From positions 13,072,001 through 13,136,000 of the forward strand of contig WPIO01000005.1 in the NCBI GenBank assembly GCA_009760855.2: a stretch of DNA of 64,000 nucleotides, written 5' to 3'. The notes beneath the pieces were generated by a model. The model had not been told where the DNA came from and ran no database searches. It saw only the letters and a list, made by a program, of their open reading frames with translations. The DNA is from Cristatella mucedo. Lineage: Eukaryota; Bryozoa; Phylactolaemata; Cristatellidae. Of the stretch, positions 45,553-57,736 are shown in pieces (positions within the stretch are counted from its first letter, which is position 1; the number at the start of each line of letters is the position of its first letter). Position numbers and translations under genes: made by a program.

Positions 45553-46130
45553 TGATTTGCAGTGGAATACAGTGGATTTCGGTAGTTTTCCTGTCATTTC
45601 AGACGATTGCCGCCCATGCCACAGTGCGAGGATGCACAATTTTTTTAGTTTACGTAGTTGTGCACACAGCAATGGGGAACTTTAATATGCAATCAAAACT
45701 GGAGCTTAGCGCAATCTATTTCGATTTTGTGTGCCGTAGATTCGGTGGATGGAAGTGGATTGGGGCATTGGCCCGGGCTACTGCAGTCGACTGCAGCTCA
45801 TTGCACGAGAATGGTCGTGCCAATGCAAGTGAAATTCTTTCAGTGCAATTGTCGTAGAGTGTGTTGTCATATGCAATCAAAAAAGGAGCTTGTCTAACAG
45901 GATTTCTTTCCTGTCGCGGTGGATTGCGGCATTGGCCTGAGCCACTGCAATGTTATTTCAGTGAACCTCGTGAGAACGCATGAGCGGAATCGCGCGAGAT
46001 TTTCTGGGTACATTGTACGCGTAGCATAGTTTGATACATCAAACTTTTTGAAGCTGTGCGCAGCCGACTTGCGGCGGATTTGACGGGAACTAGAATGGAT
46101 TGCGGTGGATTGGGGTAATTCGTCTAACCC

Positions 46131-46708
46131 TACTGAGAGCCTGAGCCGGCTAGCCTGTTGGTTGCGTTGGTACATTTGCTGACTAGAAACATCGAATTTC
46201 CAGAAAGAGCCAGCTTAAGCTGCGGCTGTGGTAATGGCAGCGGAGCTCGGCCCTCGGAGAAGGTACGGCACCCTATCCGTATCCCACTAAGGGTACTCCT
46301 ACGAACCGTTCGTGGCTAGGTAGCTGGAAATTTTGACGTTTCAGCCGACGTTTCAGGCGACTTCTGCATTGACCTTTTCGTCCACAGACGTCCGTTCAGC
46401 GGCCCTTCGTGGACGCGTTGTCATAGTCGTTCGGCCGGACGGCCAGCCGAACATCTAGGACGCAGCTACAGGCCCGGATGTCCTCGCCTAGTACTGCTGT
46501 GGAAATTTCCCTTTCAGCCGGATGCTCGGACTAAAGGCCAACCTTACTGCGAGAGCCCCTCGGACAACCCGTCGTCAGGTTAGGTAGCGAGACTGAGCGA
46601 CAAGTCTCCTGACTCCAGCACCAAGCACTTTCTTCACAAAAGCCACGCTCGTCAAGCCCAGTCTACGCTTGTCTAGACGGCCGCCGCTGGCATCCAGAGG
46701 AATCCATC

Positions 46709-46711
<3 letters not shown>
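46131..46711. other. Intergenic, nothing recognised
   Basis: CGTT/GACG-rich words repeat loosely at 46,300-46,450. No gene or repeat family is identified. Confidence 0.35.

Positions 46712-46797
<86 letters not shown>
46712..46797 (+). repeat. (CT)n microsatellite with C9 interruption
   Basis: Two CT runs flank a run of nine or ten C residues near 46,767. Confidence 0.97.
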
Positions 46798-47147
46798 CCG
46801 TGTATGTGTCTCCCCCTCATGTGTCTCCTCAGGCAGTCGTTTTATTTCCTGCACGAGTTGTTTTTAACCGTCAAGCCACTGTTCGTTTCGAAACCGCTCG
46901 GCAACTAACGGCAGTTTGGATAGACAGATGCCCCGGTAAACGCCACCCATGCATGGACTTGCGGCTCGCCTGCTAAGTCATCGGCCGAGAGCCATTGTCA
47001 GTCAACCCCAACTGCTCGACAGCGGGAGCGATGGACAGCTTAGGACGACGGATACATCAAAGGGGCTCCGCTCATTGTTCTAGGGCGCGGAGTCACAGTT
47101 CTCTTGCGAAAGAATTAGTAGGACGAATGTTTTTGAGTGAGTTTGTG

Positions 47148-47201
47148 TCTGTCTGTTTGTCTGGTCGTCTGTCTGTCTGTCTGTCTGTCTGCCTGCCTGC
47201 C

Positions 47202-47234
<33 letters not shown>

Positions 47235-47290
47235 TGTGTGTGTGTGTGTGTGTGTTTGTGTGTGCATATGTGTGTGTGTGTTTGTGTGCA
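47148..47290 (+). repeat. Compound (CTGT)n / (CTGC)n / (GT)n microsatellite
   Basis: The tetranucleotide block at 47,148-47,233 is followed by GT-rich sequence to about 47,290. Peptide frames across it are artefacts. Confidence 0.95.
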
Positions 47291-47516
47291 TTGGTGTGTG
47301 TTTGCATGTTTTGGATGTGTCGTGTGTGGCTGTTTGTGGCTGTACGTGTCTGAATGCATAGGCAGATGGTACGATAGCAAGCGTTTATTGTATTATCGCA
47401 TGCAATTTTGTGCAGAGCAACGGAGATGGATACTCTTCTCCCCTCACCTCGATGGCATTTGGCGGTTGCCAAGGCTCCCCCGCCCCGTCTACCTAGCCAT
47501 GCAGATTATGTAAAAA

Positions 47517-47661
47517 AGTTTAATTCACTTTTATAGAGACCTAAGAGAGAAACTCTATTCTGGTACTTCACATAAGCCACTGGTCGAGCCCACGGTCATC
47601 AAATATGTTCACCTTGACCTTGGTTCAGGCCCGTTAACCACTGGGTTTAACCGGTGTGGCA
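47517..47661 (-). mobile_element. SINE-A copy 6 (diverged)
   Basis: The tail (GAAGTACCAGAATAGAGTTT on the minus strand), a shortened B-box region (CGTGGGCTCGACCAG) and the head are recognisable with many substitutions. The hairpin is weakened. Confidence 0.75.
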
Positions 47662-47768
47662 GATGGCCCTCATCTGGACCATGTGCCCTCACGACGGCTG
47701 ACAACAGATTGCTCGATCATGCAATTTAAATACTTGGTGTACAGCAAACCTTCCTCGAAGCAGAGGCC

Positions 47769-47855
47769 TCTCCTGGTCGCCCAGTCATCTGCGGCAGACC
47801 GAGGCTACCAGTAGAGCTTCGGCCGGATTCACTGCTGCATTCAAGATGTATTGCT
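47769..47855 (+). repeat. Unclassified repeat R3, copy 2
   Basis: The partner of 32,404-32,489, it starts CTCCTGGTCGCCCAGTCATC and includes CTTCGGCCGGATTCACTGCT. Here no LINE-B tail precedes it. Confidence 0.65.
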
Positions 47856-47870
47856 GACTGTCCTAACTGC

Positions 47871-49434
47871 CCACACAAAATGTCGGTCAGATACAGATTG
47901 ATTTGGAAAGCATTACTAGAGGGCCCCCATAAAATTAGTGAAACTTCAATGCGAGGGAATTAGGTACGGAAATATCGTATTGACTAAAGTGCAGCTGAGA
48001 TGTGTACGATTGACGAATCAATGAGTCGCGTATGAGACAAATATCCACTGGGCATCCTTTGAACAATATTTGCAATACCATGCTTATGCCTTCAATAAGC
48101 ATTAATTTTCATTTGAGATCAGACCTTTTGAATGCGTTTTGAATTATAGTGCGGTGCATTCCTTACATTGTGATCCCACTGTTGGAGGGTGAGAAGGGCA
48201 TGGTGAGGTCCGGTTATTCCTCCAGCTAGAAGTCTTTTAACATTTGGTGGTTACTGTGACGAGCAGCACCAGGCCAACAACAAGCCGAGGTTTCGCTCTG
48301 AAGTTGCCAGAGATGATCGAAGTAATGATGATCTTATTTAAAGAGCCCTCGTTTGTTCAGTCTATGTACTAATTAATTAACTAAACTAATGGAGAATGTG
48401 CACCCAGTTGCCTTCTTGATATCGGATATCTCATATGATTTACGGAAAACTGGAAACGAGCATGTCCGCACTTATAACAATCTGAGATCCCTCTATTGGC
48501 GCGGCTTGCTGCCTGAACCCGTTTCAGCACTAAATAAATCGCACCTCGGTAAGACTCGAATCGCACTGAAACAACACTACACCCACGTACATTTGTTGAG
48601 TTTAGGTTCTTTTACGATCGCCTTAGATGCTACTAGGTCATGCGATTGTATTCAAAAGCATCCTTGATCGCCTACTTCTAGCACCACTGCCGGCAGCGGA
48701 ACGGTGTCCGGCAGTCGTGCCAGGATTAGGTGACCTGTACATATGGCACCCGTGGGAAAGGCCACTCAGCGTCACACCACCGGGTCGCGTTTTTATGCAA
48801 AGCGTATCCAGCTGTGTTTATTGTTCCTGCCCTTGGTGTGGTCTAATGAAGAACAGGCAAAAATCGAAAAGAATCCTTGCTTTTGAGACTCTACGTCGAC
48901 AACCATGAACTCAGTCCTCATAGGGTACCCTAAATCTAGCCCCCTATAATGGACGGTGCACCGCAGTAACTGGGAATTCTGCACTATTGATGACGGCAGT
49001 ACGTGTGAAGCGTTCGTAATAAACGTGCCTTCCTTAGTTTGGTAGTCTACCCGTCACTGCATCACTAGCAATGGGAAGCCTGTGAAGCCCTGTGCATTGA
49101 CGACGGGCAGTCAATGGCGCGATAACCTTGAGAGCCGGCGAGTGACTGACTGCAGTGCGATGCTTTCTGCTTTCCTTCTATCACAACTCCTCGACCGCCT
49201 ACCAGCCGTCTAGCTATCAATTACTCTGTTCAGTGTCTGCCTGCCTTTTCGCCGGTGCAGGAATCACTCGGTACAAGCTTTCACGAACGCATTTCAAAAC
49301 TCGTCACTCGTTATCTCTACTTGAAACAAACATCTGATGTGGCTGCATGCCGTCTGAGATCTAATCTGATAGCAGGCCGCCGTCTGAGTTCTTGACGCTA
49401 TGGAAACGCACGGGGACTTGATATATACGTCCAT
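47871..49434. other. Intergenic, nothing recognised
   Basis: Several short open frames occur on both strands (for example 48,389-48,667 plus). None has recognisable motifs. Confidence 0.35.
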
Positions 49435-49435
49435 T

Positions 49436-50385
49436 AATAATAATAATACACTTGATAAAGTGCCCTCAGATAACTCAATCTCTTTCTGGGCGCTTTAAAT
49501 TTGCTGCGAAGGGAAACGCGATTGAATGGTGAGTAATATCATGCTTGATAAACAACATTAATAACATGGTTAGGGGTGGCATGCACAGGGTCAGCATGCA
49601 AGTGTGGTTAGTGGCAGCATGCAACAGTGCCAGCACGCATTAGCACATTGGACGAATCGCAGAGACCCAATAAATGCAGTCCTAAATAGGTGTGTTTTTA
49701 AGGTCTTTTTAAATGCAGTCAAGTCAAGGGATGTTGTGACGCAAGTCGGGATTGAGTTCCAGGCTTTGGAAGCATACGAACTAAATGCACGGTCTCCAAG
49801 GAATTTGAGGATTGTACGAGGTACTTTTAAACTGTTAGATTCCGAAAAGTGGGTGGTATGATGCTTTGACTGGGGGGAGTAGATCTGATAGGTAGGCTGG
49901 AGCCAAAGAATGGAGTAACTTAAAAGTGAGCGACAAAACCTTGAAGTCGATCAGTTGCTTGACAGGTAGCCAGTGCAGGTCGGCGAGAAGTAGTGTGATG
50001 TGGTGTGATGTGGCTACTGCGACGCTCACGACAGACTAGCCTAGCTACAGAGTTTTGCACCAGCTGTAAGCGCCTGATTGCACATGCCGGTAGGCCAGCA
50101 AGCAGTGAGTCACAGAAGTTAAGTCGGGATGTCACAAATGCATGGACCAACTTGAATGTCGTATCTTTATCTAAACAAGCCCGAATTTTAGCAATTTTAT
50201 GTAGCTGAAAGTAGGCAAACTTGATTGTGGAGCTGATGTGGCAGTCTAACGAAAGGTCACTTTGGAACATGACACCTAGATTTCCTGCAGATAGTTGAGG
50301 GAATTCGAGGTGCTCGAAGGCTGGGAGGGATCAAAGGAAAGGTACAACTGAGTGTCATCCGCATAAAAGTTAAAGCCTAGTCAGC
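49436..50385 (-). mobile_element. LINE-A copy A7 (truncated, internal deletion)
   Basis: The copy runs from its (ATT)n tail, stem-loop and 3' UTR through the C-terminal coding region ([40 protein letters not shown]) on the minus strand. A deletion near 50,285 then joins it to the catalytic-core region (GTGTCATCCGCATAAAAGTT). Confidence 0.85.
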
Positions 50386-51720
50386 CATCGATTCCACATG
50401 CGTTTCCTTAATTTAGGCCGACTCCCCCTGCCCGCTGCCCCCCCCCCCCGCAGGCGCAAAGCAGTAGAATTCGTTAGGCGTCTTCTTGGAAGGAGGCTGT
50501 CTTTTCTAACCAGTCCTATCTCAGCAGTACGTGCGCTCCAGAATTGCTGCGGGAGTTCTGAAGTGTAACTTTGGGTGAGATGCAACTTTGGCTCAATGCA
50601 TAGAAAGCGAAGAGGATAAGAGTTTCAGCTTCCGTCCTGCAGACGATGGTAAAATGCGAGTGCTAGCTCATTCACAGCAGTGGCTGTCAACATTCTTCTT
50701 CAACGTATACGCATCCGTCCACCAGTCCAGATCGTAAAAACTATCGTTAGCTCTACGAGCACCGGCTTTATGCTCGTGCACCTCGGATGAGGCAAGTGTG
50801 CTTATTACTACCACGTGGTCTCCGTGGCTCCAGCTAGTGTCTTGCATTAATCATGGCCGTGACGGACATGAGCTTAGGAACAGACCGCGCCTCGAACTGA
50901 GAGGTACCAGGCTAACCGAGAACCGCAAGAACAGGGCTTGATAAACGTGTCCTAGGCGATTTGACTTTAAAGTCGTATCGCTAATGCACACTCAAAATGA
51001 GTCAACAAAAACAGCTCTCTCATGTTGCCAGAGCTTTCCGGCACGGATAAGACTGATTCATACGCATACTTCATATGGACTCGTTTAAATGCGTTTCGTG
51101 AGGAGCAATTTGATTTGACGTGTAAACGCTTACCAGTTGAGTATTCTTGGACAGTTATCAAGATAGGCAAGCTATTTTTGGCTGCTCTGGACAGTTATCA
51201 ACTAGTCTTTATATCTTTCCTTCATAAAAAAGCGCTAGCAAACTGCATTGTAATTATCTACATAAGAGTCGAGGAATATTTTTAGTTTTCCTATAGTGTT
51301 ATACAAATATTAGTATTGTTATTCTTATTAATCCCTTTGTCCTCTCTTGTGGGGAGGACAGCCTAATCAACTGGCAGCGGTAAGACGTTTCCCCTTCACA
51401 GTATCACCGTCATCACAGCATGTGCTTTCAGCTACACCCTTAAGTTTGTTGCAATGACAGTACTAGACGGTGAATTATTTCAGAATGGAATACTTCAGAT
51501 CTACGCTCGTACTGCTGCGACACCAGATCACCCCTCCCCACGGGGCTCCGGTATCCCATCAGCCTTGTTGGTGTGCTTTAGCAAACGACATCAGCCTAGC
51601 AGCTCGGGACTGAAACAACAATCGTTCTTCTTTATGGGTGCTGAAGTCGTCAGCTTGCCAGGCAATCAGCGTTTATAATTGCTGGACAAGGTTCGGAGCA
51701 AATCAGCCATAACCAGATGC
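50386..51720. other. Intergenic, nothing recognised
   Basis: A C-run is at 50,438-50,449. A small minus-strand frame at 50,370-50,585 is not recognised. Confidence 0.35.
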
Positions 51721-51799
51721 TAGGCGATGTCTGCTTTTTTTGAGGAGGCACCTGCCAATTCGGATCAGTCACAGTGGACATGTTCAGCGCACCTGCATT

Positions 51800-53200
51800 G
51801 CAACATCAGCCGTACAGGAGACCGCTTTCGGTGATGGCTTCTATCAGCTTAAGTCGAAGCTTTTGGCTAGAATGAATCACCCGGACTTCGACAATACCAT
51901 CTTTATAGCTTTTCACCGAGCACGAAATAACAAGGAGCGAATCTCTTTCCTGCTTGGGTTGTCGATATTACGGCCCTTGCTTAAGCTAACGACTGATTTT
52001 CCGAAAACAGGGCTGCAGAAATCCGGTCAGGAATCCGGCCACGCTTTACGCGAATATGGGAACGTGCTCTTCAAGAAAAGGAGATTCCGCGAGGCTTTGG
52101 TTGCGTACAGCAGCATACTTCGCTGTCGCTTGGAGTCGGATATCGGCGATGAAGTTGGTCAATCTTTGGCCCTAAGCTATTCGAACAGGCCGGCGGTTTG
52201 GTACCGTCTCCGTGAGTTTGAATGCTGCCTGACCGACATCGATGCTGCCCTAACGGCGGGTATCATGCAAACAAGCTGCACGACCGACGACTGAGCCTGG
52301 AAGACCATCTCGCTGCTGCGGAAGCCACGAGGGCAGCTGAAAAGTCGGTCACTGCGGCCGAGCTGAGTGAGAAGGAAAGAGGGGAAGTGCTTCAAGTCCT
52401 GCGGCAGCCCGCTGATGCTTTCGTCTTGGCTTCGCCAACAACTGCTTGCACTGCGACAGTATCTGCTGACGTGACCAAATCAACTTGCAGAGATGCCACG
52501 GCGGCCGCTCCCATGCTCTCTCAGACTGCCGTCGCAGACTATCCGGCGTTGTCGTCAGCTGTCGGCATCACTAGGATTGACCGTTACAATATGCACGTAG
52601 CGGCCAAAAAGTCTTTGCGGTTGAACATGAGTTTGCAGCCGACCCAGTGAGGCGTGCATGCCGACGCACTGCTATGGCTGCCTGTCGAGGTTGAAGATCT
52701 TTATCCATGCAGGAGATGCATCGTGACGCTCTATTGCAGCCAGCGACGCGAGCAGGTCAGCTGGTCGGGCTACCACCGCTACAAGTGTCACAGCATGGCC
52801 GCATCGATTAACTTTGCCAACTGGCACGGTCACGTGGCCTTGCGAGCAATGCTGTATGCCGGTTTGACCCTCTACACCCAGCACGCTAGCTCCGACGGCT
52901 CCAGTAGTCACAAAGACTTGCGACACGATGCATACATCGGCTGCCCAAGATGTCCTCCGGACTACTCTAGAGTGCAGGGCCTGCCTCGGCAGACGCTTAG
53001 AAAACTTCGATTACCCGTCCAATGCTTCGGTACTCGGTGCTGGCCGCGTACCTGGCGCTATGCGTCTGTCCCACGGAGGCAGTGGCAATCAGACCCAACT
53101 GTAGGGCAGACTATCCCAATGGATTACAGTGCGCCATTGCAGCTGTCACTTTCCATCACCTGCTTAGTGGTCTTTTCAAAAAAATTGCACACACTCACTG
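51800..53200 (+). pseudogene. SMYD4: SMYD4-like retrocopy, N-terminal (TPR-MYND) half
   Basis: SMYD4 is a TPR-MYND-SET protein methyltransferase. The first frame reads FDNTIFIAFHRARNNKERIS, then a TPR region (GNVLFKKRRFREALVAYSS, ALSYSNRPAVWYRLREFECC, LTDIDAALTAG). A 1-base deletion near 52,260 shifts it to YHANKLHDRRLSLEDHLAAA. A TGA at 52,648-52,650 interrupts the frame. It then resumes as YPCRRCIVTLYCSQRREQVS and GYHRYKCHSM, the MYND zinc finger, in which one zinc-binding Cys (after YCS) reads Arg. Further decayed sequence, including HHLLSG-type remnants, follows to about 53,200. There is no intron across regions that should span several exons, so a processed copy is likely. LINE-A begins at about 53,280. 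The SET half is on the other strand at 23.3-23.8 kb. Confidence 0.8.
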
Positions 53201-53249
53201 AGCTAAGGTGTATCGATAAAGTTTCGAACAACAGCAATACATTGATTGG

Positions 53250-54605
53250 ATGCTATCAAAAGATCTTATCAAAGACTCTTGGATCTTATCAAAGACTCTG
53301 GAACGGGTCGTGGCAGACCAGCTGAACTCCTATATCGAAACCTCACACCTTGCTAGTAAGTTCCAGTCTGGCTTTAGAGCTAATCACTCCACAGAGTCAG
53401 CATTGCTTCGGGTATACAACGACCTACTTAGGAATGCAGACATGGGTAGAGTGTCTCTTCTTGTTTTGCTCGATCTTTCGGCAGCTTTTGATACCATCGA
53501 TCACAAAGTACTTCTAGAGCACCTCTCATCTCGCCTGGGCATCACTGGCACTGCTCTGCAGTGGTTCAGGTCCTATCTCAGTGGGAGACTCCAGAGTGTT
53601 GACGTGAATGGACAAAGATCATATGAAGTACCTCTAAAATATGGAGTACCTCAGGGCTTAGTGCTAGGTCCGGTTCTTTTCACGGTTTATACTCTGCCTC
53701 TTGCTGATCTGATTGCCAAGCACAATCTGGGCTTTCATTTCTATGCGGATGACACTCAGTTGTACCTTTGCTTTGATCCCTCCCAGCCTTCGAGCACCTC
53801 AAATTCTCTAAACTCACTAGCTGCATGCATTGATGACATCCGCACATGGATGGCAGCAAATTTTCTAAAACTAAACGATGATAAAACTAACTTACTAGTT
53901 ATGGGCAAACCCAGTGTGATTCACAAATTGGAAAGGCTGACTTTCAAAATTGGCTCTGCCAGCATATCTCCAGTTGAGTCAGCTCAAAATCTAGGTGTCA
54001 TATTCCAAAGCGACCTCTCGTTAGACGACCACATCAGCTCCACAGTCAAATCTGCCTATTTTCAGCTTCATAACATTGCTAAAATTAGAGCTTGTTTAGA
54101 TAAGGATACCACGTCCAAGCTGGTCCATGCATTCGTGACATCTCGTCTCGACTTCTGCAACTCACTGCTTACTGGCCTACCAGCATGTGCGATCAGGCGA
54201 TTGCAGCTGGTGCAAAACTCTGCAGCTAGGCTTGTCTGTCGTGAGCGTCGCAGTAGCCACATTACTCCACTTCTCGCCGACCTGCACTGGCTACCAGTCA
54301 AGCAACGGATTGACTTCAAGGTTTTGTCGCTCACTTTTAGGTTCCTTCATTCTATGGCTCCAGCCTATCTTTCAGATATACTACCCCATCAGGCCAAGCA
54401 TCGTACCACTCGCTTTTCGGAATCCAACAGTCTGGAAATACCACGTACAAACCTTAAATCCTTTGGAGACCGTGCATTTAGCTCGTATGCTCCCAAAGCC
54501 TGGAACTTCCTCCCGACCTGCGTCAGAACATCCCCTGACCTGACCACATTTAAAAGAAACTTAAAAACACACCTATTTAGGACAGCATTTAGTGGGTCCC
54601 TGTGA
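53250..54605 (+). pseudogene. LINE-A copy A3 reverse transcriptase, N-terminally truncated
   Basis: The frame is unbroken for 451 codons and includes [20 protein letters not shown], the intact [13 protein letters not shown] catalytic box and the full C-terminus [11 protein letters not shown]. The first 15 or so residues are flanking sequence and not LINE protein. The RT fingers (NYRPVS), the linker and the endonuclease are missing, so it is not functional. It is the youngest-looking copy in the window by its open frame. Confidence 0.88.
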
Positions 54606-54845
54606 TTCTTCATTGATGTGCTTATGCGTGCTGACACTGTGCATGCTGCCACTAACCACATTTGCATGCTGACCCTGTGCATGTCACCCCTAACCATATT
54701 ATTTATTTTGTTTGTTTTTCAAGCATGATTTTACTTACTATTCTATTGCATATCACTTTGCAGCAAATGTAAAGCGCCTAGAAAGAGATTAAGTTCTCTG
54801 AGGGCGCTTTATCAAGTGCAATATTATTATTATGATTATTATTAT
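53270..54845 (+). mobile_element. LINE-A copy A3 (5'-truncated)
   Basis: The copy starts inside the RT domain at about 53,285 and runs through the 3' UTR, stem-loop (54,771-54,810) and (ATT)n. A 19-bp word, GATCTTATCAAAGACTCTT, is duplicated at its 5' junction (about 53,262 and 53,282). Confidence 0.92.
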
Positions 54846-55580
54846 GCTTTGAGAGTACCTGAATACCAGAACCTTGGAACGCGGCACAAGTGGCGAGCCG
54901 ACTGAAGCAATGCCGACGTCAGTAAGTGATGCATTCTTTTACCCGAGCAACGTTCGATTACAAGCCCGTTGCATGAGTGGCAGGCAGCTTTCCATTAATT
55001 GCTAGTAGTTAGAGTGTCGATTGAAGATCGGCCAATTAGATCTGGCTAATTCACACGACTATTCTAAAAGCAGGTGCTTCAAAGATAAGACTGTGGGGTG
55101 CTTTCATGAGCTAGGCGTTTATTGCTAACTTGAACGTATCTTTGCCTCGAACAACCAATTTCTCTCATCTCCGACGCAAGATAAAGTGATGTTTAACGGC
55201 TAGTATAGGCATCGACTTAAAACGCAAGCGAAAAAGGATCCGGACTTTTGCAGTAAAAATTAATCGTTGTAAGCCCTGTATAGGAAAACGAAGACTCGCT
55301 ATTGCAGTGCGGTCGAGCTGCATGCGCAACTTAAGTGGACATTGGGGTCAGCGTATACCTTAATGATCAGTTTAAATAACATTTTTTTATTTATATTTAT
55401 ATTTTCTTTTATAGTTTTAGCTTGATTACTGGCGTTCATCGGGGACCTATGGAATTGCAACGCCAAAGGCTCGGCGGAGTAGGCTTGACCTGCCGCTTAC
55501 CTAGCACTGATGCCGTTCTTAACTTAACCTAGTGCTGATGCCGTTTGGTGCGCGCCTACGCGAAATAAGCTGGCCGCCAC
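54846..55580. other. Intergenic, possible LTR-element leader
   Basis: GCACTGATGCCGTTCTTAAC and GTGCTGATGCCGTTTGGTGC form a short direct repeat at 55,506-55,550. Otherwise nothing is recognised. Confidence 0.35.
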
Positions 55581-55603
55581 AAAACGAGCGTTTCTGGCGC
55601 CGA

Positions 55604-56240
55604 CCTGCTTGCCGTTACTAAAAGGGTTCGCGAGTCCGCGGCGTGAATTGGAAAGCGAGACACACACATTGGGGATTTTACTGAGCTTTGTTCGCAAGCG
55701 CACAAAGTCGCTGCGCGTCTAGCTCAGCTTTATCTCCCCACTCCTCGCACGCTCTCAACAGTACCAACACTCTTGCGGAGGGAATACTTCTCCACACTGG
55801 GGCTGCTTACGTCTCTAATGGGGAACGATCCAAATAGACGGAGCCCGAACCGGAGCTTAAACCCTATCCGGAGAACTAGGACCAGACACACGCCAACTAC
55901 GTCTAGCTCACAGCGGCAAATCCTTATGCCGAGACCACGTGCTAGTGCGCACACACAAAACACGAAAGAAACACAAAATGCCAGCTCGGGCGCGATACTA
56001 CCGTATTCGGTGGAGTCTACCGAATTGTCCTAGCGCTGTCTCGTTCTGTTCCGTCAATCGCCTCCGAACAGCCCGCCCTCTTCCCTCGCTTTCAGAGAAA
56101 CGAGTCCAACGGCGTCGAAGCGCGGAGCCGGACCAAAGACCAAAAAGACCAAAAGACCAAAGACCAAAAGCGAGCAACGCTTGACTCTTAAATACTTAGC
56201 TGAGACAATGGGCAAGAGCTTAGTGGTATTGGGCCCGACA
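55604..56240 (-). mobile_element. Putative solo LTR (LTR retrotransposon)
   Basis: On the minus strand the block starts TGTCGGGCCCAATACC. It has a TATA-like TATTTAAG (56,187-56,196) and a late AGATAAAGCTGAG that could serve polyadenylation, and ends before GTCGGCGCCAGAAACG (about 55,590-55,605), which resembles a tRNA primer-binding site. No gag or pol frame and no second LTR are present. The 3' border is uncertain. Confidence 0.4.
56130..56168 (+). repeat. (CCAAA(A)GA)n short tandem repeat
   Basis: About five copies of a 7-8-bp unit lie just downstream (minus-strand sense) of the putative LTR TATA box. Confidence 0.85.
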
Positions 56241-56719
56241 CCCCGGCCCATTACGGCAAGGAATTTATACCATCAGTAGGCCACTGGAAGGGCACTTCTG
56301 TCCAGCTTGAATGGCGAAGGTGTTCCGGACGATTCTTTCTTGGACCTAGTGAAGGCGGAGGTTAACAGGCCAGCCAACACCAATCAGCAGCTTCCGCGGG
56401 TATTGGACCAATTCTAAAGGCCGAATCGCCACAGCTGGTCTCAGAGCTTCCTGGCTCGCTCTTAAGCTCTTGCTCTCTAACCGCACTGGCGCTCCTCTCT
56501 GGCTCACCGCTCTAGGACAAAGGAGTTCTTGCCCGCCGCCGAACAGCTCTTGTTCTCGCTAAAATTCAGCCAAGGCCAGCAGGGCGCTACAGAATTATAC
56601 TATTGCTATGCCACACAGGCTGGACAAAGGCGGCACTTTTAACTTCTTCTGTGCCTTTCCTAGGCGCTGATGTAATTGATTCTGGACCAGAGGTTCCTGG
56701 TTCAGAAATAGAGATTGCT
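56241..56719. other. Intergenic, nothing recognised
   Basis: No feature could be assigned. Confidence 0.35.
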
Positions 56720-57310
56720 ATTGTATTGTATCTCCGTCTATAACTCAACAAAGCCACAAAGACTGTGTGGGTGCGACGCAAAAGAGTTTTTCATATCTCA
56801 CTCACAGCCTAAGCGGCTTTCGGTACGCATTCGCGCGTGCAGACTTCATATCACGCAACAAAGAGAAAGTGAGAAGCATAGCAGAGTTAGGAGAGCAGTT
56901 GAGGTAGTGAGTAGCATAGAAGTAGTAGTTCAGGACCGCTGAAAAAGATGTGCCATAGTCGGCAGTTGGAGAGTAGATGTCGTTGCGTAAGAATTGTGGA
57001 AGCGAGTTCCACAGTCTAGGACCTGCAGAGCTATTGCTTCTGTCACCAACGGTCTTTAAGCGAAGGAATGAAACAGCTAATTTATTGCCCACATATGACC
57101 TGAGGGGGCTGACACTGATGCAGCTGTCCAGCTAGGTAGGAAGGAGCCAAGCCGTGTTGGACCTTGTGAGACCTCTTATGAGTTTTACTCGGTATCCATT
57201 GATCAACCGGCAGCCACTCAAGTTATTTTCAGCAAAGGAGACACGAGGTTCAACCGCTGATATTCACCACCAGCTGCAGTGATAGAGTCGCTTTTTTTGG
57301 TCGCCCAGTC
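56720..57310 (-). mobile_element. LINE-B copy B2 (best preserved)
   Basis: From right to left the copy holds RT C-terminal coding (HYLNCSPNSAM, LWNSLPQFLRNDIYSPTADY), 3' UTR with AAGCCGCTTAGGCTGTGAGT, the terminal hairpin (CCACACAGTCTTTGTGGCTT) and the tail ATACAATACAATA. The WNSLPQFLR motif is typical of non-LTR RT C-termini. The RT catalytic core is absent. Confidence 0.85.
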
Positions 57311-57736
57311 AAAGGGATATTGCAATAAGCTAGTCGAGACAGAACCAGGGAGCTAAGAATTTATATTTCTTTGCAAGCCATCGTGGAAGAAAGTTCACAA
57401 TCTTAGATAGGAATGGACGTGATGGCTAGCTGTGGAAGTGGTCTTATTGAAGAATCTGCCAAAATTTAGGCAGCTGTGGAAAACGACAACTGAACTAAAT
57501 GACCTCTAACCCGCGAAGCCAATCCCTACCGGTCGCTCCGATTTATCTAGGCAAATATTCGTGAGAGAGGAATATCTGGAGGGAACCCCGAAAATGCCTT
57601 CACTGGGCAATCCGTTAAAGGAGCATGTTCCTGAATGCGACTGCCATCAAATTACTATTAAATCCTCTCGCTACGTGTTATTTTCCAATTTGAGCTGGCG
57701 CCAGTAAGCAACGATCGCCTCACCAGCTCATTTTAT
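57311..57736. other. Intergenic, nothing recognised
   Basis: No feature could be assigned. Confidence 0.35.

Larger units (their letters stand above)
43026..46130. mobile_element. ATTGC foldback element (unclassified, 3.1 kb)
   Basis: The ends are 25-bp inverted repeats matching at 23 positions: GGGTTCGACGAATTACCGCA at 43,026 and its counterpart GGGTTAGACGAATTACCCCA on the minus strand ending at 46,130. Long imperfect inverted arms follow (about 43,200-43,556 against 45,782-46,115), sharing words such as AACTATGCTACGCGTACAAT and TGAAATAACATTGCAGTGG. The middle is a tandem array of about 165-180-bp monomers. No transposase frame is visible. A LINE-B tail copy (45,204-45,552) is inserted in it. 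No clear target-site duplication was found. Confidence 0.7.

Noticed and set aside
43000-46130. CRISPR-like array of ATTGC repeats
   Set aside because: Monomers are 160-195 bp, diverged throughout and without unique spacers, and the context is an animal genome.
48389-48908. Short frames around 48.4-48.9 kb as a gene
   Set aside because: No recognisable motif, no splice context, and lengths are at chance level.
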